Shown: positions 50,897-61,700 of the stretch, in pieces
Layout: each line of letters opens with the position of its first letter
Position numbering within the stretch: position 1 is the stretch's first letter
From: Avena insularis
Lineage: Eukaryota > Streptophyta > Magnoliopsida > Poales > Poaceae
DNA length: 64,000 bases
Direction: 5' to 3'
Assembly: GCA_023614405.1 (NCBI GenBank)
Contig: CM042686.1
Coordinates: 352,912,329 to 352,976,328 of the forward strand
The notes under the pieces: model-generated
What the model was told of the DNA's origin: nothing
Databases searched by the model: none
Seen by the model: only the letters and a program-made list of their open reading frames with translations
Made by a program: the position numbers and the translations under genes

Positions 50897-51751
50897 AATT
50901 CCTTGTCTATCTGTTGCATCCTAGTTGTTATCACAATCTGCCTTTGGTTATCAACTGTTGGTACATTCCATACTGACAGCCTTTTTGCAAACCGGCGCGA
51001 TCTATCTGACTCCTTGTTAACCGGTGCCATCTTCTTAAGAGTGTCCTTCCTTCTAGCAACTCCTCTTTCTGTGAAAGCATCTGTTGCTAATCTCTACCTG
51101 ATAAGTGATTTTGCGCATCTATTGGTATTTTAATGCCGAAAAATGCGGCAAATTTTTTCTTTGATACATCTGTGTTTCCACACTCCTTTTCAGTCGTGTG
51201 TGAAACATTATCTATCTTCCTTTATCGGCATGTTCATGTTAACTCATTCTTTTGTCACCGGCGCTTAATCCTGGAGTTTCGTTTCATCAACATTTCTCTT
51301 GGGATAATTACATAACATGTGTCGATCCGATGCTGGTGATTGTAATTTGGCTCTCGGCATAGCTATATTCCACTCATGAGTGTCGATTGGAATATGGAAA
51401 AATGCTATCAACCGTCACCATCTGGAGGATAAGGTTATCTCCTACGATTTTGAGTACACCGTGATCATATCTACGCATATTCAAGCATCTTTGGCAATCC
51501 GGAGTTTCCCAAAGCACTACGATGATCTATCATCTTTTCTTTATCCAAGATCTCTTTATCTTTGTAACCGGTGATCCAATCGACAATGTGAACCAGGTGA
51601 CATCTCTTTTTCTTCCGAAGGACCAGATAATCTATTCTTCCAGTGCATCTTCTTCAACACGAACCCGTGCTCTTAATATTGATCTTTCAAAGAGCGTTGA
51701 GCTCAGGAAGTGTTTTGAGCATTTGTTCGTTTCTCCCGCCTCTTGAACTTG

Positions 51752-51937
51752 ATATTCTGGGAATATCTTGTTAATCCATGGTGGTATATGTTGATAATAT
51801 GCTTGCCTATTCCATATCAAGGGAAGGACATGGAGGATCATCTATGTCTCTTTCTCTCAAGCTGCGAGAACACTGCCTGTGTGCAAAGTTCTCAAAGCGT
51901 AAATTCGGACTTCTTGAAGTCACCTATCTCGACCACG
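51752..51937 (+). pseudogene. Reverse transcriptase fragment in element B
   Basis: The frame from 51778 reads VVYVDNMLAYS, then REHCLCAKFSKRKFGLLEV, which lines up with the chromovirus RT block around the catalytic YxDD/FIDD box and the following [17 protein letters not shown] block. The second catalytic Asp is Asn here (VDN), so this fragment would be inactive even if expressed. No start or upstream RT blocks are visible. Confidence 0.7.
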
Positions 51938-52825
51938 TCCTTCTGCTAAATACATTGCTTCAATCCTGGAATTAGCAAGTCCATTGTTAATTCCATCCTC
52001 CATCTTCAACCAATCCGGAGTTGTTCCTTGTTGGCAAGTTATCATCGTCGTTCCGCCGAAGTTTTCCTCAAGACCGCTAAATCTCTCTCAATCATTTCTA
52101 GAAGAACATGGAGATCTTTTCACCTCTAACTCGTTAAGTAATCTCTTGAAGCCCTCTCGCTCTATCGTCTATGCTCAATCCACCGGAGGCCATGAAGATT
52201 TTCAGATCTTTTGTAATCCTTATGTGCAAGTGGTGCTATCTTTTTCTATATCTGTGGAATCTTGCAGTTGTCACCGCGACCTTCCTTCATATCTTTCCGG
52301 TGGCTTGGTACTTCAGACATGACGACAACATCATCACCCTTATCTATCTTGAATCCGGCGAATCGTTTGCATCTATCCTTGTTTCTTACTGAGTTCCATG
52401 AGCTCTTCTTATCAACACCTTCAGTCTGTTTCGGTAGTTGGGTTGCATGGTTTCCTTATTCATGTGCGGAGTAATGCTTTGAGTGCGGGATGGAGTAGCT
52501 ACCATACCACTACTCTTATCATTCGCTCTTGTACATTGAATTGGTGAATTAATGTGATTCACTCCTTCCACGGAAGTTAGAAGTGGCCTTTATCCCTTGA
52601 TACTTTTACTTTCGTCCTTGTTTTCCAGAGTGCTCTCTCGAAGAAAGTAATCAATAATCTCTTGTTGGTGATCTCGTCCTTTCCTACATGGAGCAAAATC
52701 TTCAATTACCTGGTGGAAACAAACGCAAACTCCTTTCGGTCCTCGTCTTTCTACCGATGCTCGACATCCCCAAACAAGATGAAAGGACTCTATCTCTCTC
52801 TTTGTTTCATCAATTCTTTTGCTGT

Positions 52826-52865
52826 GGTAAAGCCAATTATGGTTGGTGCCATCAGCCGCAAATCT
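52826..52865 (+). pseudogene. RNase H C-terminal fragment in element B
   Basis: A short stretch resembles the GKANVVADALSRK block that ends RNase H in these elements; here the readable part is VGAISRKS after GKAN in a neighbouring frame. The match is short and frame-broken, but it lies in the expected order between the RT and chromodomain scraps. Confidence 0.4.
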
Positions 52866-53395
52866 ATTGTGTTAGCCTCAAGGCTAAAGAAAGCAATAAG
52901 TATCTCTACAATAAACTCCAGATCCTCCATATTCTTTGCTTCTCGGGATTCCACCATGATCTGGCTTCACATCCGTCTCTGGAAGTTATATCCGCGCACC
53001 TCAATTGCGTGATCCTTTGGTTCTTACCGGCGCAAGAAGAATCTAATCCGACGATGTCTCACTAAATCTTTCTATTCATATCAAGGAACTCTATTGTTTG
53101 AAGGCAATATTGTTTCCGTACTTCATTTCTCAAATCCGAGAGAAGATACGATACTATTGTCATAGTAGTTCAAAACCTCTCCAATCTAGCTCTTTCCTTC
53201 CGGTGAGATAAAGATTCATCCTCTCTCGTATCAGTAAATCCTTAATCTTAGCGGTGTGCCTTTCTATATCCATGATGCATCATCTTGTCCTTTCTTTCAC
53301 AAGTGGTTCTTTTTCTCTTATCATGTTTCTTGAGAAAACCGGAGCTATGTCCATCCTATCCTTCTTGTCTCACGACGATCCATCAACTCTTCTGA

Positions 53396-53520
53396 CCATT
53401 GTTTCTCAAGCAAAACGCAAGACTCGCAACAAGTCTAGCAAGTTTTGCAAGGTGTAGTGGTCGCACCATTCCGTTCTTCATCAACTTGGGAACGTGAGGG
53501 TCACCTTCGTTCGAACACCC
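53396..53520 (+). pseudogene. Chromodomain-like tail fragment in element B
   Basis: The + strand reads KRKTRNKSSKFCKV, a stop, then WSHH, and in a shifted frame TWEREG. This is the order seen in chromovirus C-termini. It sits just before the PPT, as expected for the end of pol. Confidence 0.6.
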
Positions 53521-53577
53521 GCCTCTCCTTGTGTTGTTTTCTTTTTCCTAGGAATCTCGGGGCGAGATTCTTGTTTA

Positions 53578-53588
53578 GTGGGGGAGAG
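53578..53588 (+). other. Polypurine tract, element B
   Basis: GTGGGGGAGAG directly precedes LTR B2, with one T between. It is a good plus-strand primer candidate. Confidence 0.8.
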
Positions 53589-53589
53589 T

Positions 53590-56500
53590 TGTAGCATCCC
53601 AATTGTCTAACAATTGCAATGCTACTAGCCTAGTCTATATAATGCTTCTTCCTATATATAAATGTTACATCATAATTATATCATGCTCATGTCATCATGC
53701 CTCCTTGCATTTGAGCATCATATAAAACCCTTTTTCATTTGGTTCTTCTCTCATATGCATTGTTAATTGTATTTGCCTCTTGATATTGTATTTGATTCTT
53801 GATATATTGTTTAATGCCCAAGTTGAGTTGGGGGCATATCTCTTATTAACTCCACCACCTTTCTTTCACCACCTTATAATTCCACCATACAACTAAATGT
53901 GAGCTTGGCACTTATTGGTTTTACCTCTAGCTCATGTGGGTTGGGATGGATCCAATTCTTTTCCACATGCTCTCATCTTGGCATCATGTTGTTTTCACAT
54001 CATTGATATAGGAGAGACACATGGCCACCTTTGCATGCCTTGTGAGTGGAACCCTTTTTCCTAGCTTCCATATGGATTACCATGGATTTATGCTCATGTG
54101 GGAATATTTTTGGGGACTAGTAATCATCTAGTGGAACATACACACTAGCATGTCCCATTTTATTTCAAACATGGCCATCTCCAACTACTCCACATGGGGC
54201 ATCCTTTCATTTCTTTTGCTTGGCTTTATTCCACCTTTGGAAATGCAAATGAACAATGCCATGTTTAATATTATTGTTTTCACAAGAATCAACATGGTAT
54301 TAAATATTTTGCATGGGCCATGCAAGTGCCACCTTTTCTAGTATTTGGTTTTTATTTGAATCTTGAGTGGATCATCATCTCTCTCTCTCTCTATCCCTTC
54401 TTTTGGGCTTGATCTATTTTGATCTTGCTTAAACCTCATCACCATCTCTATCCACCCCATCACCACCTTTTCCTCTTCTTCTCTCTTTGGGCTAGCTTTG
54501 TTTGAGCTTGGCTTGATCTTGACAAGAGTAACCCTAAGCCCTCATCTCTCCTCTCTCTTTACCACCCTCTCTAACCACACTCCTACCTAATCTAAACTCA
54601 CACTCCCATCTTATCTAAACCATACCCCCCTAGAACCAAAACCCTAAGCTACCACCACATCTCCCCCTCTCGTCCTCTCTCTTCTCTCCACCTCCCTGGA
54701 CCCACCTAGCAGCTACCCCCCCAACCCTAGTACCAACCCTAAACCGAGGCTTCCCCAAACCCTAAACCCGAGCCTACCCCCTCTCCCTCTCTAGCTCTCT
54801 CTGCCTGCATGCCCCCCCTCCAGCCCGAGCCTGCCCCTGCCTCCTTGGCCTTGCCCTCTGGTCCCACCTGGAAGCCACCCCCCTGCTCGCCTGCCTTACC
54901 TTGACAGAGCACGTGAGGAGGAAGGAGAGAAAGGTGGCACCCGAGCCACCTTTTCATCAACCCACCTCCCCACGGCATCTCCCTCTCCCTCTCTGCCTTG
55001 CCTCCACTCCACGGCACCCCTCTGCCTCTCCAGATCTGGCCGAGGCGCTTGGCCATCGTCTCTTCCTCTCCACCGACGCCACCCTCCCTCTCGCCGGCCA
55101 CCGTCTACCCCCCTGCTACTCGTCGTTCGGCTGCAAGGCGTCGTGGAGGAGGCCTGGCACCGAGGAGGTCCTCTCTACAGCCTTGAGCACGACGCCGAGG
55201 AGGAGGAGGCCTGCCTGCACCGTCGGCCTTGCTTGAGAACCCTAGATCTTCGGCCTGCATCATCGCCTGCCGCCCTGCGCCTCGACCCGATCCGACCACA
55301 TCGACACACCCTCGGTGAGCCACGCAACCTCCCTGACATGGTCCCTTAGCCGAAGCCCTAGATCCGCGGACCTTACGCCAACGCCCTCTCGCCGCCGCTC
55401 TTTTCTGCTGCTCTCGCTTCGCTTAGCCTCATCTAGCCAGCTGCAGCTTCAACCCCAGGCCACCGATTGGCTGCGCCTCCACAGCGCCACGCTAGGTCCC
55501 AGATCGAGCCAGCAGCCTTGCCATCCCGCCTGCTGTGCCGATCGGTCGACGGGCATTGAGAGAAGAACAACGATGGCTGCCGCTGTTTTTGCAAATACCC
55601 CCTGCTTTTTTGCATCAACCCATGATCCTAGCGGTCCCACTAGTCAGCACATGCTTTGCGAGAACCCCTGCCTCTAGTAGTCTCAACCTGCACTCCATCT
55701 TGACCCCATCTGCTGCTGCTCGCCCGGGCCGACGTGGGCTCATGAGGCGTTGGTCCACACCATGCGCCTCACAGGTTAGCTATCTCTGCCTCAGCCACAG
55801 CCAGCGCAGTCGCCTAGGGCCAACGGGTCCCCCACCACGTCGACTTGGTTAGCTTTCTACTGAGTGCAAAAGTCTGCTTATTTCTGTTTTTAATTCAAAT
55901 CTTTTCAAATTTATTTCAAATTAAAATTTATTTCTATTTTTAAATATCTTTTAAAATATAAATCCAAATAATACAAATAATATATGTTTTCAAATCAGAA
56001 AAATGTGAGGATTTCAAATATGCCATTCAAAATTTATTTTGAACATTTAAAGTTCCAAGTTGGTTAAAATTACATTAAAATGCCCTTCCACCTTAATTAA
56101 TTAATAACTTTTGTTTTATAACTCCAAATTTAACAAATAATATGTCTAAAATGATTAGCTCGACGAGACCTTTCTATTTATGCATTCCATGTTTTGTTTT
56201 GAAGCATGCATCATATAAATATAATGTGTACAGCAACTAATATGAGTATAAAATGAGGCTAAAACTCAATAAAATGGTTTATTCTTGTATTCCACACCTC
56301 ACCCATGCCATGCTACCTTATTGCCATGCAAATTGTGCATCATTCATCATGGCATGATTGTTTGCTTGATGCATTTATTCATATGCTCGTGCACTTTATT
56401 TATGTTGGCCCTTGTTTGTTTGGTTCTTCTCCGAATAGACGCTGAGCAGGGGATATATCAAGAGAACCAGGAGCACTACCCAGATCCATCCCTTGCTTCA

Positions 56501-58224
56501 ACTGAGCTGCCAGGCAAGCACTACCACATGCTTGCATACATATAGTACCTATTGCCTCTTTCTTATTCTTGCATCATTGAGTCGCGATTGCATTAATCTG
56601 AATCCCAAGTATTGCATAGCCTTTATTTTTTAAACCCCACCGAAGCTTGTTCCTCCATCCCATGAGCCATTACTACAGGAGTTGGTTGAGCCATGCGAGT
56701 CGTAGAACAGCATGTGTAGGGTATGTGAGTGTCTGATGGATAACGAGGTACCTAAACAACTTAACCTGAGTAGTAATGGGATAACTAATGAAAGTGGCAC
56801 CGGTGAGCCATATTCTATTTGGTTTTTTCAGGCTCACTTGTGTCCGTAGGACCCCGAGTACTTGATTCCTGTTCCTTGAATATTCGCGCTATCCACATCC
56901 GGGAGGCTTATGAACCCCCCTGAGCCAGAGCTTGATTCATTCTTATTTCTTGGGGCCACAAACTAGTTTGAGGTTTGATTTACTATCCTGTACTTATGCC
57001 ATGCTTTACTCCTTTATTTAAAATTGTGCGATCTTGCTTTGTCTTTGTTAGGTAAGCGAGTGTTTTCGTGGTATCAACAAGCCAGTCACATTTTGGGTTC
57101 CCGGTCATTTACTGACCACCGACGCAAACCTTGAGGCCGTCTCGAGTCAGCTAACTTTGCGGGTAGCTCAATGGGGTGGCCCTGAAATATTTCGGATCCT
57201 GTAATTGCTTTGTCGTGGCCTCGTTGGGTTTTGATTTGGTTTTCGAGGCATATCAGTGTGTGTTGTTATTTGTGCACCCTTGCGGTAAAACTTTCTCAGC
57301 CGTGTCGCGGTTATGGACGACTTGGAGCACAGTTTCTCGATCATAGACAAGCATAACTAAAGTACCGCTTTTAATTTGACTAGACTAGGTACCTGACTAG
57401 TAAATAGTGCAACACTCATGGAATGGATAATAAAACTGCCAACGGATGGGGGGGTTGTTCGTCCGCTTCCTCGTCGGTAAGCTAGGAGGAGGATGGATCT
57501 GTTAAGATTACCGTTATAACTGCTGTTATTCATTCACGGACATCCGCTCTATCTCGGTTAGGCGGATGGTTACGCAGTTTCTATAGAATTGCTAGGGTTT
57601 ATCTTTTGCTGCAATTCGTCACCCAGTTGTGTCCCCTTTAGAGGCATAAAGACTTGCTGAGTACACCTAGGTTCTCACACGATATATTAGTGGTTCAGAT
57701 GAACAGGTACCCTACAAGATGGATCTTTGGGTGGAAGAGACGGACGATGTGGGCAACGATCATTCGGTGTAGAGATTCCGGGAACGGGGATCCGTGAGAT
57801 CTGTGGGCAGGATGTGTTTATTTATGGGGCATCTTATGCCAATTTTCTTCTTATCCGTACTCGGATTTTGTCTTACGCTTCCGCTTGATACTCTGATGTT
57901 TGATGTATGAGATGATATCCTAAACTATTATATCTATCTAGGATATTTGGATCTTGCCCTATGGCGTTGCTATATTTCCTTTCTTTTTAGATGGAATGGC
58001 TCTGATGTACTGTTGTATGGTGGCTTGCATACATACTCATTTGTGTATGTAGTTGATCCCTTCGCCTGCCGATTACGCCGCCCGTTCTTGTCCCGATGTT
58101 TGGAAATAGTTGGGACGGCCGAAAGGTCTACCTGTGAGTGGCATTTGGGCCCCACCGTACTATTTCAACCATTTCTTCTCATCCAGGCTTGTAACTAGGG
58201 GCGTAATTCACCGAGGTAGTTACA
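53590..58224 (+). repeat. LTR B2 of element B
   Basis: This 4635-bp LTR runs from TGTAGCATCC to GTAGTTACA. It is preceded by a PPT and followed by a PBS, so it is a middle LTR like LTR A2. The first 800 bp differ from LTR B1 by only a handful of substitutions (for example GTTACATC versus GTTGCATC). GC-rich parts differ mostly by small indels. Confidence 0.93.
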
Positions 58225-58722
58225 ATTGGTATCAGAGCCATCCCGCCCTTTAGGGTCTCAGCCAAATGGTCGTTGTCTGTCTAGCAAATATTTTTGGTAG
58301 TTATGTATACTAGGGAAAAACAAAACGCGAGTGTAGGACTGCTTCCACTTTTCTTCTTACCCAACCACCCACCTTTTTCTGGTAAGGAAGTGTAACGTTT
58401 TCAATCCTCTTCTTAAAATTCAAACTAGGATTCACGTGTTCTGGGTTTCAGTAGTACCATAGAAAGTGTGTGTGTGTGTGTGTAATTCCTTGTCTATCTA
58501 TTGCATCCTAGTTGTTATCACAATCTTCCTTTGGTTATCAACTGTTGGTACATTCCATACCGACAGCCTTTTTGCAAACCGGCGCGATCTATCTGACTCC
58601 TTGTTAACCGGTGCCATCTTCTTAAGAGTGTCCTTCCTTCTAGCAACTCCTCTTTCTGTGAAAGCATCTGTTGCTAATCTCTACCTGATAAGTGATTTTG
58701 CGCATCTATTGGTATTTTAATG
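58225..58722 (+). mobile_element. Truncated second internal region of element B
   Basis: About 500 bp match 50634-51131 closely, including the GT microsatellite and the stretch ending GGTATTTTAATG. Similarity continues through the two C bases that could belong to either side, then the satellite begins. The rest of the internal and a third LTR are missing. Confidence 0.88.
58227..58238 (+). other. Primer binding site, element B second internal
   Basis: TGGTATCAGAGC lies two bases after LTR B2 and is intact. Confidence 0.93.
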
Positions 58723-61700
58723 CCACATATGGATCCACTAGTGTCATTGAAATGTGTGTTCTCTTTAGAGACCACACATGGATCCACCAGTGTCATTGCA
58801 TGTGTGTTCTTTTTACTAACAACAACCAGAGTCATTTCTTGTGTGTTCTTTTCACATACCACGTATGGATCCACTAGTGTCATTGAAATGTGTGCTCTTT
58901 TCACAATCCACCTATGGATCCACCGGTGTCATTGCATGTGTGTTCTTTTCACTAATAACAACTGGAGTCATTTCATGTGTGTTCTTTTCACATACCACAT
59001 ATGGATCCACCAGTGTCATTGCATGTGTTCTCTCTTCACATACCACCTATGGATCCACCGGTGTCATTGCATGTGTGGTCTCTTCATAATCCACCTATGG
59101 ATCCACCAGTGTCATTGCATGTGTGTTCTTTTTACTAACAACAACTAGAGTCATTTCATGTGTGTTCTTTTCACATACCACATATGGATCCACTAGTGTC
59201 ATTGCATGTGTGCTCTTTTCACAATCCACCTATGGATCCACCAGTGTCATTGCATGTGTGTTCTTTTCACATACCACATATGGATCCACCAGTGTCATTG
59301 CATGTGTGCTTTTTTTACTAACAACAATTGGGGTCTTGCATGTGTGTTCTCTTTAGAGACCACACATGGATCCACCAGTGTCATTGCATGTGTATTCTTT
59401 TCACAATCAACCTATGGATATAGCAGTGTCATCGCATGTGTGCTAATTTTACTAACAACAACTAGAGTCATTGCATGTGTGTTCACTTCAGAGACCACAC
59501 ATGGATCCACCAGTGTCATTGCATGTGTATTCTTTTTACTAACAACAACCAGAGTCATTGCATGTGTGTTCTCTTCACAATCCACCTATGGATCCACCAG
59601 TGTCATTGCATGTGTGTTCTTTTTACTAACAACAACTGGAGTCATTTCATGTGTGTTCTTTTCACATACCACATATGGATCCACCAGTGTCATTGAAATG
59701 TGTGCTCTTTTCAGAATCCACCTATGGATCCACCAGTGTCATTGCATGTGTGTTCGTTTTACTAACAACAACTGGAATCATTGCATGTGTGTTCTTTTCA
59801 CATACCACATATGGATCCACCGGTGTCATTGAAATGAGTGTTCTCTTCACAATCCACCTATGAATCCACTAGTGTCATTGCATGTGTGTTCTTTTCACAA
59901 TCCACCTATGGATCCAGCAGTGTCATTGCATGTGTGCTCTTTTTACAATCCACCTATGGATTCACCAGTGTCATTGCATGTGTGTTCTTATTACTAACAA
60001 CAACTAGAGTCATTTCATGTATGTTCTTTTCACATACCACATATGGATCCACCAGTGTCATTGAAATGTGTGTTGTTTTCACAATCCACCTATGGATCCA
60101 CCAGTGTCATTGCATGTGTGTTCCTTTTACTAACAACAACTGGAGTGATTTCATGTGTGTTCTTTTCACATACCACATATGGATCCACCAATGTCGTTGC
60201 ATGTGCGCTCTTTTCACAATCCACCTATGGATCCAGAAGTGTCATTGCATGTGTGCTCCTTTTACTAACAACAGCCAGACTCGTTGCATGTGTGTTCTCT
60301 TCACATACCACATATGGATCCACCGATGTCATTGAAATGTGTGTTCTTTTCACATACCACATATGGATCCACCAGTGTCATTGCATGTGTGCTTTTTTTA
60401 CTAACAATAATTGGGGCCTTGCGTGTGTGTTCTCTTCAGAGACCACACATGGATCCACTAGTGGCATTGCATGTGTGTTCTTTTCACAATCCACCTATGG
60501 ATCCAGCAGTGTCATTGCATGTGTGCTCTTTTTACTAACAACAACCAGAGTCATTGCATGTGTGTTCTCTTCATAGACCACACATGGATCCACCAGTGTT
60601 ATTGCATGTGTGTTCTTTTTACTAACAACAACCAGAGTCATTGCATGTGTGTTCTTTTCACACACCACACATGGATCCACCAGTGTCATTGCATGTGTAT
60701 TCTTTTTACTAACAACAACTAGAGTCATTTCATTACTGTTCTTTTCACATACCACAGATGGATCCACTAGTGTCATTGAAATGTGTGTTCTCTTCAGAGA
60801 CCACGCATGGATCCACCAGTGTCATTGCATGTGTGTTCTTTTTACTAACAACAACCAGAGTCATTTCTTGTGTGTTCTTTTCACATACCACGCATGGATC
60901 CACTAGTGTCATTGAAATGTGTGCTCTTTTCACAATCCACCTATGGATCCACCGGTGTCATTGCATGTGTGTTCTTTTCACTAATAACAACTGGAGTCAT
61001 TTCATGTGTGTTCTTTTCACATACCACCTCTGGATCCACCAGTGTCATTGCATGTGTTCTCTCTTCACATACCACCTCTGGATCCACCGGTGTCATTGCA
61101 TGTGTGGTCTCTTCATAATCCACCTATGGATCCACTAGCGTCATTGCATGTGTGTTCTTTTTACTAACAACAACTAGAGTCATTTCATGTGTGTTCTTTT
61201 CACAAACCACATATGGATCCACTAGTGTCATTGCATGTGTGCTCTTTTCACAATCCACCTATGGATCCACCAGTGTCATTGCATGTGTGTTCTTTTCACA
61301 TACCACATATGGATCCACCAGTGTCATTGCATGTGTGCTTTTTTTACTAACAACAATTGGGGTCTTGCATGTGTGTTCTCTTTAGAGACCACACATGGAT
61401 CCTGATGTCATTGCATGTGTATTCTTTTCACAATCCACCTATGGATCTAGCAGTGTCATCGCATGTGTGCTAATTTTACTAACAACAACTAGAGTCATTG
61501 CATGTGTGTTCACTTCAGAGACCACACATGGATCCACCAGTGTCATTGCATGTGTATTCTTTTTACTAACAACAACCAGAGTCATTGCATGTGTGTTCTC
61601 TTCGCAATCCACCTATGGATCCACCAGTGTCATTGCATGTGTGTTCTTTTTACTAACAACAACTGGATCCACCAGTGTCATTGCATGTGTGCTTTTTTTA

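Larger units (their letters stand above)
50634..53589 (+). pseudogene. Degenerate internal region of element B with pol remnants
   Basis: The 2956-bp internal is about half the length of a full chromovirus internal and has no intact gag or pol. The first 1.1 kb has no recognisable coding signal. Scraps of pol then appear in the correct order: an RT piece near 51752-51937, an RNase H end-like piece near 52826-52865 and a chromodomain-like tail near 53396-53520. Between them I see no recognisable domain. The sequence is rich in TCTT/CTTT words and stop codons. It may be a decayed chromovirus internal or a non-autonomous derivative that retains packaging signals only. Confidence 0.65.
45992..58722 (+). 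mobile_element. Composite non-autonomous LTR retrotransposon B (two LTRs plus truncated second internal)
   Basis: The order is LTR (45992-50633), internal (50634-53589), LTR (53590-58224), partial internal (58225-58722). The LTR begins TGTAGCATCC in the second copy; the first copy has TA in place of TG. It ends GGTAGTTACA. Both PBSs match initiator tRNA-Met. The right end is not an LTR: similarity to the first internal stops at the equivalent of 51133-51135 and satellite resumes with a 2-bp overlap CC. The left flank CATAC has no partner on the right. The internal has only scraps of Ty3/gypsy pol, so it would need proteins from another element. Confidence 0.9.

Noticed and set aside
50879..51133. 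84-codon ORF starting in the GT microsatellite, repeated at 58466
   Set aside because: The start codon lies in the repeat, the product has no domain, and the copy is part of the duplicated internal region.
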